Positions 1 through 10,382 of a stretch of 64,000 nt of DNA are shown in pieces. The DNA lies in assembly GCF_900104535.1 (NCBI RefSeq), contig NZ_LT629710.1, positions 3,197,501 to 3,261,500 of the forward strand, given 5' to 3'. Source of the DNA: Nakamurella panacisegetis. GTDB taxonomy: Bacteria; Actinomycetota; Actinomycetes; Mycobacteriales; Nakamurellaceae. Within the stretch, counting starts at the first letter, position 1. Every line of letters starts with the position of its first letter. Under the pieces are notes generated by a model. It saw nothing but the letters and a program-made list of their open reading frames with translations. It made no database searches and was not told the origin of the DNA. A program made the translations under genes and the position numbers.

Positions 1-1165
<1,165 letters not shown>

Positions 1166-1268
1166 CACAAAAATGCTACGCGTCCACTGTGCGGTTCTGA
1201 AGAGACGGAACCGACGAGCACCCACCGGTCTAGCCACAGGTGGTGTGCCCCCGAACATCTTCATAGAG
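1166..1268 (+). other. 23S-5S internal transcribed spacer
   Basis: This is about 100 bases between the 23S 3' end and the 5S gene. No tRNA is visible in it. It is expected to be removed during rRNA processing. Confidence 0.7.
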
Positions 1269-1385
1269 TTACGGCGGTCATAGCGAGAGGGAAACGCCCG
1301 GTCCCATTCCGAACCCGGAAGCTAAGCCTCCCAGCGCCGATGGTACTGCAACCGCCAGGTTGTGGGAGAGTAGGTCGCCGCCGGA
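1269..1385 (+). rRNA. rrf: 5S ribosomal RNA
   Basis: The 117-base segment begins with ttacggcggtcatagcg and ends with gtcgccgccgg, which pair to form helix I. The internal cccattccgaacccggaag block is the conserved 5S loop region. It follows the 23S gene in the normal operon order and is followed by a strong hairpin. Confidence 0.96.
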
Positions 1386-1396
1386 ACACCATTCCC

Positions 1397-1444
1397 AAAA
1401 GGGGAGGTCATTTGCGAGTAACTTCGCACGTGACCTCCCTTTTT
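1397..1444 (+). terminator. Intrinsic terminator of the rRNA operon
   Basis: The arms aaaggggaggtca and tgacctccctttt form a long stem and are followed directly by a run of T. It sits just after 5S and closes the rrn operon. About 240 bases then separate it from the first protein gene. Confidence 0.9.
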
Positions 1445-1684
1445 GTCGTTCCACCCGCCGGGTTGACATCCTGGCGAATCCAGGGAGGCTGGATGGAGTG
1501 CGACGCTTCGGCGCCGTACACCGCACGGCCCACTGACGGGTCAGGCTCAGTCGATTCGGCTCTCGCTTGACCCCGAGCATCACCCGATCTCCGGACATGA
1601 CCTTGATGTCCAGGTCCGCCGGCGCGGAAGCGCACCGGCCAACCACGTACACCGCAGTCCCAAATACACAGCGATGGAGTAGCC

Positions 1685-4609
1685 ATGACGAACCCAGGCG
1701 ACGGCGACCGGCCGGCCCGTAGAAGCGAACGGCGCGGCGGCGATGGCCGTGATGGTGGTCAAGGCGGCTCCCGCAACAGCGGTGGCCCTCAGGGTGACCG
1801 CCGGTCCGGCACTGACCGTCCCTTTGTGTCTCGTGACAGGCCCTTCGCTGATCGGCCGTCATCCGACCGCGCTGCCCCGCGGGCTGATCGGCCCGCTTAC
1901 GGGCGAGCCGCAGACGCTCCCCGCGGAGAGCGGCCGTCGTACGACCGCGGCGCTCCTCCGCGTGGCGACCGTCCCGCTTACGGCCAGGCTCGTGATGGCC
2001 AGTCCCGCGGCAGCGGTCAGGGCTCGCGACCGTTCGAGCGCCGGCCCCCTCAGGACGACCGCGGCTTCGGCGACCGTCCGGCCCGGTCTGGCGACCGTCC
2101 GTATCAGGAGCGTCCGGCCCGCTCCGGCGATCGACCGTTCCAGGGCCGACCGCCCCGCAACGACGACCGCCCGTATCGACCGGCCTCGGATCGTCCCGGC
2201 ACCGATCGATCCGGCTCCGACCGGCCGAGCTACGGCCGGCCGCCCCGGGACGATCGTGCACCGCGCGCCGACCAGGCCCAGCGCGACGAACGTCCGCGCT
2301 CGGACCGGCCCAGCTACGGCCGTCCTCCGGCCGATCGCGGCGGGTTCGATCGTGCCCCGCGCCGAGACACGGACCGCCCGTACAACGACCGAGGTCAAGG
2401 TGACCGCCCGGCGTACGGGCGCCCCGCCCAGTCCGATCGTGGTGGCCGCCCCTCCGGCTTCGAGAGCCAAGGACGCGCGCCGCGCGACGGCGACCGCCCG
2501 TACGGTGACCGGCCGTCGTTCGGGGGCCGTCCCGAACGCGGGGGCGAGCGTCCGGCCGACGATCGCGCACCGCGTCGCGACAGCGGCTCGTCGTTCGATC
2601 GGCGACCGCCGCGGTCCGACGACCGGGGGCCGTCGGATCGTGCGCCGCGTGCCGAAGGGCAGCGACCTTGGTCCGAGCGTCCGCCGCGTGAGAGCGACCG
2701 TCCGTCCTTCGGTCGTGGGCGAGATGACCGGCCGCCTGCGGTGGGGGATCGACGTCCGCCCCGCGACGGCGATCGTCCGGCCTACGGCCGACCGACCCGC
2801 GACGCGGATCGACCCACCTTCGGGCGTCCGCCGCGTGAGGACCGTCCGCCGCACCGCTACGACCGGGATGAACCGTTCTCCGGGGAAAGCTCCCGGCCGG
2901 CACCGAAGCGCACCGACTTCGGGAGCGACCTGAGCCGCGGCTTCGGAGCCGACACCAGAGGGCGTGATGAGCGCCCGGCTCGCGACGCGCGCCCGGCTCG
3001 TGATGAGCGCCCGGCTCGCGACGCGCGCCCGGCTCGTGATGATCGTCCGGCTCGTGACGAGCGTCCGGCTCGCGACGCGCGCCCGGTGCGCGACGATCGT
3101 GCGCCCAGGAGCGATCGCCCGGTCCGTGAGGATCGGCCGTCCCGTCCGTGGCAGGACCGCAGTGCAGCGCCCGATTCCCGTGGGCCGGCCCGCGCGTACG
3201 GAGATCGACCGGAACGAGGATCGGCACCGGAACGGGCGAACCGACCCGATCGTGGTGAGCGCCCGGCATGGCGGGACAAGCCGGCCGCGGACCGTCGTCC
3301 GGCCGGTGAACGACCGTCGAGCGCCTGGGCTGACCGTGAGGCCCCGAGGTTCGAACGACGAGAGCCCGACCGGGGCTCGCGTGTCCGCGAGGATGAGATC
3401 GGCGAGCGCTGGCCGGAGATCCCCGAGTGGGCCGATCCGCGCGAGCTGGACGCCGAGGTCCGTCGGGACCTGCGGGGTCTGAGCAAGGAAGGTAGCGAGT
3501 TCGTCGGCGCCCACCTGTTCATGGCCGGCATGCTGGCCGAGGAGGACCCGGCCCTGGCCTGGCGTCACGCCCGGGCAGCTCGTTCGAAGGGTGGCCGGAT
3601 CGCCGTCGTACGGGAGACCGTCGGGCTGGTGGCCTACCACGCAGGCGAGTGGGCCGAGGCCATCGCGGAGTTGCGCGCGGCCCGGCGGATGAGTGGCGGG
3701 CCGGGGCAGTTGCCGGTCATCGCGGACTGCGAGCGCGCACTCGGACATCCGGAGAAGGCGATTGAACTGTCCCGCTCGGCCGAGGCGGCCGATTTGGATC
3801 CGGCGTCGGCGGCCGAGTTGCGCATCGTCGTCGCGGGAGCCCGCGCCGACCTCGGACAGCTCGATGCGGCGATTGCCTCGCTGGAGACCGCCGTGAACTC
3901 GGACAAGGTCGAGCCGTTCAGCGCTCGGCTGTTCTACGCCTACGCCGATCTGCTGCTGCAGGCCGGTCGCCGCGACGAAGCGATCAACTACTTCATGCGG
4001 GCGGCCGAGATCGATGTGGACGAGGAGACCGACGCCGGTGACCGACTGACCGAACTCGCCGGGGGCGACGTCGTCACCGACGAGGACCTCAGTGACGAGG
4101 AGGCCCTCGACGGCGAGCTCGATGCCGATCTGATCGATCCGGCCGATCAGGGTCAGTCCGCTGAATCGGGCGACGACAGCAGCGGCGACGCGACCAGTGG
4201 GTCAGTGTCCGACGTCGACGAAGGCACGCAGACCAGCGTTGCCGGAGCCGGTGCTTCCGGGATCGGCGTCCGTCACATGGAGGGCTCGGAAACTGCCGGG
4301 ACCGACGCGGCCGGCTTCGAGGCCGCCGCCGACGAGGCCGCCGCCGATGAGACCGATGGCGACGAGGACGGCGACGTGTCCGACGTCGACGGCGCGGGAG
4401 CCCCGGACTACAGCGACGTCGACTTCGACGCCGAGGACCCGGATGCGCAGGAGATCGTCGACCAGGCGTCGTCTGCGGTCCAGGTCGATGACGAGCAGCC
4501 CAACGACGCCCTCGACGAGAGCATTGAGCGGGAGAAGCTGCCGGAGCGTCCGGCGTCCCGTCCGTCGGGACTGGGCTCCCTGTTCAGCCACGACGAGGGG
4601 GGCCGGTGA
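1685..4609 (+). CDS. TPR protein with very long disordered R/D/P/G-rich N-terminus (Rv1691-like)
   Basis: The 974-residue product has three parts. Residues 1 to about 560 are low-complexity repeats of Arg, Asp, Pro and Gly (variants of RPSYGRPPRDDR and ARDERPARDARP). Residues about 565-790 form a helical TPR-like domain (WPEIPEWADP..., then AWRHARAARSKGGRIAV, GEWAEAIAELRAARR, GRRDEAINYFMRAAEID). Residues 790-974 are strongly acidic. Position at the head of the tlyA-recN cluster matches Rv1691 of M. tuberculosis, which is a plain TPR protein, so the long charged extension is the unusual part. No enzymatic motif is visible. It may scaffold RNA or ribosome-associated partners, but that is inference. 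The stop overlaps the next start. Confidence 0.85.
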   Translation: MTNPGDGDRPARRSERRGGDGRDGGQGGSRNSGGPQGDRRSGTDRPFVSRDRPFADRPSSDRAAPRADRPAYGRAADAPRGERPSYDRGAPPRGDRPAYGQARDGQSRGSGQGSRPFERRPPQDDRGFGDRPARSGDRPYQERPARSGDRPFQGRPPRNDDRPYRPASDRPGTDRSGSDRPSYGRPPRDDRAPRADQAQRDERPRSDRPSYGRPPADRGGFDRAPRRDTDRPYNDRGQGDRPAYGRPAQSDRGGRPSGFESQGRAPRDGDRPYGDRPSFGGRPERGGERPADDRAPRRDSGSSFDRRPPRSDDRGPSDRAPRAEGQRPWSERPPRESDRPSFGRGRDDRPPAVGDRRPPRDGDRPAYGRPTRDADRPTFGRPPREDRPPHRYDRDEPFSGESSRPAPKRTDFGSDLSRGFGADTRGRDERPARDARPARDERPARDARPARDDRPARDERPARDARPVRDDRAPRSDRPVREDRPSRPWQDRSAAPDSRGPARAYGDRPERGSAPERANRPDRGERPAWRDKPAADRRPAGERPSSAWADREAPRFERREPDRGSRVREDEIGERWPEIPEWADPRELDAEVRRDLRGLSKEGSEFVGAHLFMAGMLAEEDPALAWRHARAARSKGGRIAVVRETVGLVAYHAGEWAEAIAELRAARRMSGGPGQLPVIADCERALGHPEKAIELSRSAEAADLDPASAAELRIVVAGARADLGQLDAAIASLETAVNSDKVEPFSARLFYAYADLLLQAGRRDEAINYFMRAAEIDVDEETDAGDRLTELAGGDVVTDEDLSDEEALDGELDADLIDPADQGQSAESGDDSSGDATSGSVSDVDEGTQTSVAGAGASGIGVRHMEGSETAGTDAAGFEAAADEAAADETDGDEDGDVSDVDGAGAPDYSDVDFDAEDPDAQEIVDQASSAVQVDDEQPNDALDESIEREKLPERPASRPSGLGSLFSHDEGGR
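2966..3085 (+). repeat. 36-bp in-frame tandem repeats encoding DERPARDARPAR
   Basis: Near-identical 36-base units (gatgagcgcccggctcgcga and following) encode a 12-residue DERPARDARPAR-type peptide, with Asp-Glu/Asp-Asp exchanges between copies. They lie in the disordered part of the TPR gene and are likely to vary in number between strains by slippage or recombination. Confidence 0.8.
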
Positions 4610-5637
4610 CCGGCAGCCCGGCTCTGGCCGATCGATTCGACGCTCTGCTGCTCGACCTCGACGGCACCGTGTACCTCGGGGGTCAGGTGATCCCCGAGGT
4701 CGTGGAGTCGCTGACCGCGGCTGCGGCACGCGGCGCCCGGCCGATGTTCGTGACGAACAACGCGTCCCGGCATCCGGCCGATGTGGCCGACTCGTTGAAC
4801 GGCATGGGCGTGGCCGCCCAGGCGGCCGACGTGTTGACCTCTCCGGAGGCGGCCGCCGCGATGCTCGCCGAAACCCATCCGGCCGGGTCGAAAGTGCTGA
4901 TCGTCGGGGCCGCGGCCCTATCCGACGCGGTGGCCGACGCCGGGCTGGTCCCGGTCCGGCTGGCCGCGGACGCCCCGGTCGCCGTCGTGCAAGGGCACTC
5001 GCCCGACACCGGATGGCGTGATCTGGCCGAGGCCTGCATCGCGATCCGCTCCGGCGTCGACTGGGTGGCCAGCAACACGGACACCACCCTCCCGACCGAT
5101 CGAGGTCTCCTTCCCGGGAACGGCGCCATGGTGCACGCTCTGATGGCGGCCACCGGTCTGGCTCCGCGGGTGGCCGGCAAGCCGAATCGCCCGCTGCTGG
5201 ACGAAGCGGTACGCCGCGCCGGCTCCACGTCGCCGTTGGTGGTCGGCGACCGCCTGGACACCGACATCGAGGCTGCGGTCCTGGCCGATATGCCGAGCCT
5301 GATGGTCCTGACCGGTGTATCGACCGCGGCCGACCTGCTGGCCGCGCCGCCGTCCCGCCGGCCGACGTTCGTGTCGTTCGACCTGCGTGGTCTGCTCGAC
5401 CCCGACCTCGTGGCCGAGTTGGACCCGACCCTGCCGTCGGGCTGGACGGTCGACCGGCGAGACGGATCACTGATGTTGTCCGGCTCCGGATCGGGCGACG
5501 GCGCGCAGCTCCGGGCCCTGGCCCAGTTGGCCGCGGCGGCGTGGAAACACGAGATGACGACGGTCAGTGCCGTCGGTGAACCGGCGGCGGCTGTGTTGAC
5601 CCGCTTCGGGCTTGCCGACGCCGCCACGGCGGACTGA
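4606..5637 (+). CDS. HAD-superfamily phosphatase (NagD/Rv1692-like)
   Basis: The 343-residue protein starts with a GTG that overlaps the previous stop (GTGA). Motif I is LLDLDGTVYLGG near residues 14-24, motif II is FVTNN near residue 48, and the C-terminal VVGDRLDTDIEAA carries the acidic metal ligands. This is the NagD-type capped HAD family. The syntenic M. tuberculosis protein Rv1692 is reported as a glycerol-3-phosphate phosphatase, so a role in phospholipid polar-head recycling is plausible. The substrate cannot be read from sequence. Confidence 0.9.
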   Translation: MTGSPALADRFDALLLDLDGTVYLGGQVIPEVVESLTAAAARGARPMFVTNNASRHPADVADSLNGMGVAAQAADVLTSPEAAAAMLAETHPAGSKVLIVGAAALSDAVADAGLVPVRLAADAPVAVVQGHSPDTGWRDLAEACIAIRSGVDWVASNTDTTLPTDRGLLPGNGAMVHALMAATGLAPRVAGKPNRPLLDEAVRRAGSTSPLVVGDRLDTDIEAAVLADMPSLMVLTGVSTAADLLAAPPSRRPTFVSFDLRGLLDPDLVAELDPTLPSGWTVDRRDGSLMLSGSGSGDGAQLRALAQLAAAAWKHEMTTVSAVGEPAAAVLTRFGLADAATAD

Positions 5638-5709
5638 TCCATCCGGCTGGGCTAGCGTGGAGTCGACGAGACCGTCGGCCGACGGCCGGAGGGAAGCAGG
5701 AGGAACTCG

Positions 5710-6057
5710 ATGGACCAGCACCCACCCGGCAACCCGACGCCGAGTGTGGTTCCGCCCGGCCCGGTGGACCAGGTTCACGCTCTGGACGCCGTCGACGACG
5801 AACTGGCCCGACTGGCCGGAATGACCACTGCCGAACAGGTCGAGGTGTTCTCCCGCATTCACCAGCAGTTGACCTCGGCACTGGCCGCGACGGGAAGCCA
5901 GACCGGAGGTGGCCCCAGCGGTCCGGCGACCCAGCCGCCGAGCGGTCAGCAACGCCCGGGCCAGCAACAACCCGGCCAGCACCGTCCCGGTCAGCCGTCG
6001 GGCACGGTGCCAGGCGGGCACCGACCGGGCCAGCCGTCCGGGCCGCGGGGTCGCTGA
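5710..6057 (+). CDS. Small Q/P/G-rich protein of the tlyA cluster (Rv1693 position)
   Basis: A strong ribosome-binding site (aggaggaactcg) precedes the ATG. The 115-residue product has a helical N-terminal half (HALDAVDDELARLAGMTTAEQVEVFSRIHQQLTSAL) and a disordered Gln/Pro/Gly tail with RPGQ repeats. It occupies the position of the small unknown protein Rv1693 between the HAD phosphatase and tlyA, and tlyA starts on the very next base. Function unknown. Confidence 0.8.
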   Translation: MDQHPPGNPTPSVVPPGPVDQVHALDAVDDELARLAGMTTAEQVEVFSRIHQQLTSALAATGSQTGGGPSGPATQPPSGQQRPGQQQPGQHRPGQPSGTVPGGHRPGQPSGPRGR

Positions 6058-6864
6058 GTGCGCCGCGCACGACTGGACGCCGAACTGGTTCGCCGGAAAC
6101 TGGCTCGATCGCGGGAACATGCGGCTGACCTGATCAAGGCGGGCCGGGTGCAGGTCTCCGGGCAACTCGCGACCAAGGCGGCAACGGCGGTGGATCCGGC
6201 CGCGCCACTGCTGGTCACCGAGGACGTCGCCGACGAGAACTGGGCGTCCCGCGGTGCGCACAAACTGATCGGCGCGCTGGACGCGTTCTCGAGCGTGACG
6301 GTGGCCGGCCGCCGTTGCCTGGACGCCGGCGCCTCGACCGGAGGCTTCACCGACGTCCTGCTCCGCCGGGGCGCGGCCGAGGTCGTCGCCGTGGACGTGG
6401 GCTACGGCCAGTTGATCTGGCGCCTGCAGAACGACGAGCGGGTGCACATCTTCGACCGGACCAACGTCCGGACCATGACCCCGGAAGACGTCGGCGGTCC
6501 GGCCGAGTTGATCGTGGCCGATCTATCGTTCATCTCGTTATCCATGGTGCTGCCCGCGTTGATCGCGTGTGCGGCCCCCGGCGCCGACCTGGTGCCGATG
6601 GTCAAACCGCAGTTCGAAGTGGGCAAGGAACGTCTCGGGTCCGGGGGTGTGGTCCGGGACCCGGCTCTGCGGGCGACCGCGGTCGCCGAGGTCGCCGCCG
6701 CGGCCGGGCGGCTGGGCTGGGGAGTGGCCGGCGTGGTCGCCTCGCCCCTGCCTGGTCCCAGCGGGAACGTGGAGTTCTTCGCCCATCTCCGGGCCGACGC
6801 ACCGGTTGATCCGGAACTGACGCGGGAACTGATCCGCGTCGCCATCGAGGAAGGCCCGTCATGA
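6058..6864 (+). CDS. tlyA: TlyA rRNA 2'-O-methyltransferase
   Basis: The 268-residue protein has an N-terminal S4 RNA-binding domain (RLDAELVRRKLARSREHAADLIKAGRVQVSG) and an FtsJ-type SAM fold with the binding loop CLDAGASTGGFTD near residues 88-100, plus VAVDVGYGQL and MVKPQFE. TlyA methylates 2'-O of specific 16S and 23S rRNA cytidines and its loss confers capreomycin resistance in mycobacteria. The GTG start abuts the preceding stop. The stop overlaps the NAD kinase start (ATGA). Confidence 0.95.
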   Translation: MRRARLDAELVRRKLARSREHAADLIKAGRVQVSGQLATKAATAVDPAAPLLVTEDVADENWASRGAHKLIGALDAFSSVTVAGRRCLDAGASTGGFTDVLLRRGAAEVVAVDVGYGQLIWRLQNDERVHIFDRTNVRTMTPEDVGGPAELIVADLSFISLSMVLPALIACAAPGADLVPMVKPQFEVGKERLGSGGVVRDPALRATAVAEVAAAAGRLGWGVAGVVASPLPGPSGNVEFFAHLRADAPVDPELTRELIRVAIEEGPS

Positions 6865-7754
6865 CCGAACGCCGCATTCTGCTGGTTGCGCACACCGGTC
6901 GCGCCGACATCTATTCCACCGCAAGGCATGTGAAGAAGACGCTCGAGGCCGCGCAGATGGAACTGCTTGCCCTACCGGGTGAGGGGAGCGAGCTCGACCT
7001 GGCCATGCTCGACGACCCGTGGGCGATCGCCGACGGCGAGACATCCCCGGTGGAACTGGTACTGGCGCTCGGTGGTGACGGCACCCTGCTCCGAGCGGCC
7101 GAGGCGGCTCGACCGTTGCGGGCGCCGGTGATCGCCATCAACCTCGGCCGTGTCGGCTTCCTGGCCGAGGCCGACGCCGACCGCCTCGACGAGGTGCTCG
7201 GCGCGATCATCGCGAAGACGTACTCCCACACGCACCGGATGACGGTCGACGTCGACATCGAGCACAACGGCCGGATCGTCGACACCTGCTGGGCGCTCAA
7301 CGAGGTCAGCGTCGAGAAGGCCACCCGGGAGCGGATCCTCGACGTGGTGGTCGAGGTCGATGGGCGAGGCGTCTCGGCCTTCGGGTGCGACGGCGTGCTC
7401 TGCGCCACCCCGACCGGGTCCACTGCCTACGCCTTCTCGGCCGGCGGCCCCATCATGTGGCCGGACGTCGAGGCCCTCCTGGTCGTCCCGTCCAACGCCC
7501 ACGCCCTGTTCTCGCGGCCCATGGTGGTCTCACCGGACTCCGTCGTCTCCATCCACATCGACCCCTCCGGGCACGACGCGATCATCGCCTGCGACGGCCG
7601 CCGTACCCATGAGGTGCCGCGCGGCAGCAAGGTGCACGTGCGCCGGGGCGCGCAGGCCGTGACCATGATCAAACTGGGTGACCAGCCCTTCACCGACCGT
7701 CTGGTCGCGAAGTTCTCACTGCCGGTCCACGGATGGCGCGAACGCCGGTACTGA
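6861..7754 (+). CDS. nadK: NAD kinase
   Basis: The 297-residue protein carries the NAD kinase signature LALGGDGTLLRAAE (GGDGT at about 71-75), the NLGRVGFLAE motif and the second conserved block GVLCATPTGSTAYAFSAGGPIMWP. It phosphorylates NAD to NADP in the cytosol, using ATP or polyphosphate in actinobacteria. The four-base overlap with tlyA indicates co-transcription and translational coupling. recN follows after 60 bases, as in mycobacteria. Confidence 0.97.
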   Translation: MTERRILLVAHTGRADIYSTARHVKKTLEAAQMELLALPGEGSELDLAMLDDPWAIADGETSPVELVLALGGDGTLLRAAEAARPLRAPVIAINLGRVGFLAEADADRLDEVLGAIIAKTYSHTHRMTVDVDIEHNGRIVDTCWALNEVSVEKATRERILDVVVEVDGRGVSAFGCDGVLCATPTGSTAYAFSAGGPIMWPDVEALLVVPSNAHALFSRPMVVSPDSVVSIHIDPSGHDAIIACDGRRTHEVPRGSKVHVRRGAQAVTMIKLGDQPFTDRLVAKFSLPVHGWRERRY

Positions 7755-7814
7755 TCGGCCAATGCCACCGCGGAGTGGCCCGGTGATGTCGGCGCCGTCC
7801 GATAGCGTGGCAAC

Positions 7815-9602
7815 GTGCTCACCGAACTCCACATCAGCGGTCTCGGGGTGATCGACGACGCCGTCATCGAACCCCACACCGGGTTCACCGTGGTGACGGG
7901 CGAGACCGGCGCCGGCAAGACCATGGTCGTCACCGCGCTCGGCTTGTTGACGGGCGGGCGCGGTGACGCCGGACGGGTCAGGGTCGGCGTCGACCGCGCT
8001 GTGGTCGAGGCCCGGATCGCCGGACCGCTGGGTGACGCCGCACTCAAGACGCTGGACTCGGTCGGCGGCAGCACGGACGACGACGGATCGGTCATCCTCG
8101 TCCGTTCGGTCGGCGCGGATGGCCGCTCCCGCGGTCACATCGGGGGCCGCGCGGCGCCACTGAGCGCATTGGCCGAGATCAGCGAGCCGCTGATCGCCGT
8201 GCACGGCCAGTCGGAGGCGATCAGTCTCCTGCGCGGCGGACGGCAGCGGGCCGTACTGGACCGATTCGCCGGGTCGGACGCCGAGCTGGCCGCCTACCGC
8301 ACAGCCCGGATCGCCTGGCAGCAGGCCGTTTCCGACCTGGCCGACCGGACGTCGCACGCGCGTGAGCGAGCCCAACGGGAACAGTTGCTCCGCCTCGGCG
8401 TCGACGAGATCGGCAAGGTCGACCCGCAGCCGGGGGAGGACGTCGATCTGATCGCGGAGGTTCGCCGGCTGGAGAACGCCGACGCCCTGCGGTCCGGCGC
8501 ACAGCAGGCCCTCCAGGCTCTGACCGGCGAGTCGTCACCGGACGAACCCAATGCGGTCGGCCTGGTCGAGGGAGCGCGGAAGGTGCTCGAGGCGACATCG
8601 GACGAGCGACTGACCGCGGCCGCCGCCGCGCTGCACAGCGTGTCCGCGGTGGTGCTGGACACCGCCTCCGACCTCACGTCCTTCCTCGGTGATCTGGACG
8701 CCGATCCGGAACGGCTGGAAACGCTGCTGAACCGGCAGGCGGTACTGCGATCGCTCACCCGGCGGTACGGCGCGGACATCAACGCGGTGCTGGCCTGGCG
8801 TGCGGAAGCGGAAGCCGAACTTCGGACCCTCGACTCGTCCGAAGAGGCACTGGCCCAGCTGCGCGGCCGGTGCGCCGAGTTGGCCGCCGCCACGGCCGCG
8901 GCGGCGGTCGCGCTGACGAAGCGACGGCGGAAGGCGGCCGCCGAACTGGGGGAGCGGGCCACCGCGGAGCTCGCCCACCTGGCGATGGGCCGGGCCACTC
9001 TCTCGGTCACAGTCACGCAGCGGGCGGCGGATCCGGAGGCATCCGACGGACTGAAGGTCGGCCGCTCCTGGGTGAGCGCCGGCGTCGACGGGGTCGACCA
9101 GGTCGAGTTCGCGATGGTGGCTCACGCGGGAGCGCCGTTGCTGCCGATCGCCAAAGGTGCGTCCGGAGGCGAGCTCTCGCGCGTCATGCTGGCCGTCGAG
9201 GTGGTGCTGGCCGGCGCCGATCCGGTGGCCACCATGGTGTTCGACGAGGTCGACGCCGGAGTCGGCGGCCGAGCGGCGACCGAGATCGGACGACGGCTGG
9301 CCATGCTGGCCACCGATCACCAGGTGATCGTGGTGACTCACCTGGCGCAGGTGGCCGCCTTCGCCGACCGTCACTACGTGGTCGACGCCGGGCCGGGCGA
9401 CGCGGTCGGGTCGTCGGCCGTCCACCAGGTGGAGAACGCGGCCCGGGAACTCGAGTTAGCCCGGATGCTCGGTGGTACCGACGGGGCCAGTGCTCGAGCG
9501 CATGCCTCGGACCTGCTGACCGCGGCCGGATCGGCCCGACCGGTCGGCGCCGGTCCGTCGGGCCGCACGGCAGGCAAACGAGCGGCCCGCACCCCGGGCT
9601 GA
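7815..9602 (+). CDS. recN: DNA repair protein RecN
   Basis: The 595-residue SMC-like ATPase has Walker A GETGAGKT at residues 29-36, a central coiled coil rich in Ala, Glu and Arg, the ABC signature KGASGGELSRVML near 445 and Walker B TMVFDEVDAGVGG followed by VTHLAQVAAF. RecN acts in double-strand-break repair by tethering DNA ends. The GTG start was chosen from similarity at the N-terminus (LTELHISGLGVIDDAVIE). Length is normal for the family. Confidence 0.96.
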   Translation: MLTELHISGLGVIDDAVIEPHTGFTVVTGETGAGKTMVVTALGLLTGGRGDAGRVRVGVDRAVVEARIAGPLGDAALKTLDSVGGSTDDDGSVILVRSVGADGRSRGHIGGRAAPLSALAEISEPLIAVHGQSEAISLLRGGRQRAVLDRFAGSDAELAAYRTARIAWQQAVSDLADRTSHARERAQREQLLRLGVDEIGKVDPQPGEDVDLIAEVRRLENADALRSGAQQALQALTGESSPDEPNAVGLVEGARKVLEATSDERLTAAAAALHSVSAVVLDTASDLTSFLGDLDADPERLETLLNRQAVLRSLTRRYGADINAVLAWRAEAEAELRTLDSSEEALAQLRGRCAELAAATAAAAVALTKRRRKAAAELGERATAELAHLAMGRATLSVTVTQRAADPEASDGLKVGRSWVSAGVDGVDQVEFAMVAHAGAPLLPIAKGASGGELSRVMLAVEVVLAGADPVATMVFDEVDAGVGGRAATEIGRRLAMLATDHQVIVVTHLAQVAAFADRHYVVDAGPGDAVGSSAVHQVENAARELELARMLGGTDGASARAHASDLLTAAGSARPVGAGPSGRTAGKRAARTPG

Positions 9603-9677
9603 CCCGACCGGGGCCTCCCGTTCGCCACCACCGCGTGCGGGACGATGATCCGAACACGTCACGACGATGGGATTCCT

Positions 9678-10202
9678 GTGAGACTGAGCCTGAAACCGGC
9701 AGCGGCGGCGCTGCTGGCCGCCACCCTCGCGCTGACCGCCTGCACATCCTCGTCCGGCACCTCGCCCAACCCATCGAGCCGAGCGTCGATCTCGGCGCCG
9801 TCCTCCGGTGCCGGCACCACCACCTCCGTCACCGCATCGGGGACCGCCAAGTCCTCCACCTCGGCGGGCCGCAACACCAAGCCGACGGCTCTGCCGTCGG
9901 GCGTCACGGCCCAGACGTTGCCGACCTCGGTGGCCAACGTGGTCGACAAGCGCAAGAACGTTGCGATCACCTCCTGCGCCGCGGTCAGTGGGGGCTGGGG
10001 CGCGAAGGGCACCGCGGTGAACCGGTCGCCGAAACCGGTGACGTACACGATCACCATCTTCTTCACCACCACGCAGGCGACGACCCTGGCCTCGGCGGCA
10101 ACGAAGGTGACGGTCAAGTCCGGTCAGACCGCCAAGTGGAGCGCATCGGCGAAGTTGAAGGCGCCGCGCACCATGCTCTGCGTGCTGCGCGGCGTCGGCT
10201 GA
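9678..10202 (+). CDS. Predicted lipoprotein of unknown function
   Basis: With the GTG start the product is 174 residues and begins with a signal peptide (RLSLKPAAAALLAATLALTAC) ending in an LTAC lipobox, so it should be lipidated and exported. A Ser/Thr-rich linker follows, then a compact domain (ITSCAAVSGGWGAKGTAVNRSPKPVTYTI and following) resembling small immunoglobulin-like extracellular domains. An ATG 33 bases upstream gives a poorer signal peptide and was not chosen. No specific function is recognised. Confidence 0.75.
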   Translation: MRLSLKPAAAALLAATLALTACTSSSGTSPNPSSRASISAPSSGAGTTTSVTASGTAKSSTSAGRNTKPTALPSGVTAQTLPTSVANVVDKRKNVAITSCAAVSGGWGAKGTAVNRSPKPVTYTITIFFTTTQATTLASAATKVTVKSGQTAKWSASAKLKAPRTMLCVLRGVG

Positions 10203-10382
10203 GAGCGGCAACCCGACACCGGGACGAGCGATCCCGGAGGCCATCGGTAGGGCGCTGAGCTTCCGGTCCCGGCTCCCGTAGCCCGCCGGATTCGGCCGCG
10301 ATCCAGGCGATTTTCGTCCCCATCAGGCGATTCGTCGCCGCGCCTCCCGCATTCGGGCCGGACGTGCTGTCAATATCGGCCC

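Noticed and set aside
1278-3748. Two long reverse open frames (over 600 codons) opposite the TPR gene
   Set aside because: They arise because the GC-rich repeats leave few stops; composition is Arg/His/Pro noise and no ribosome site or domain is present.
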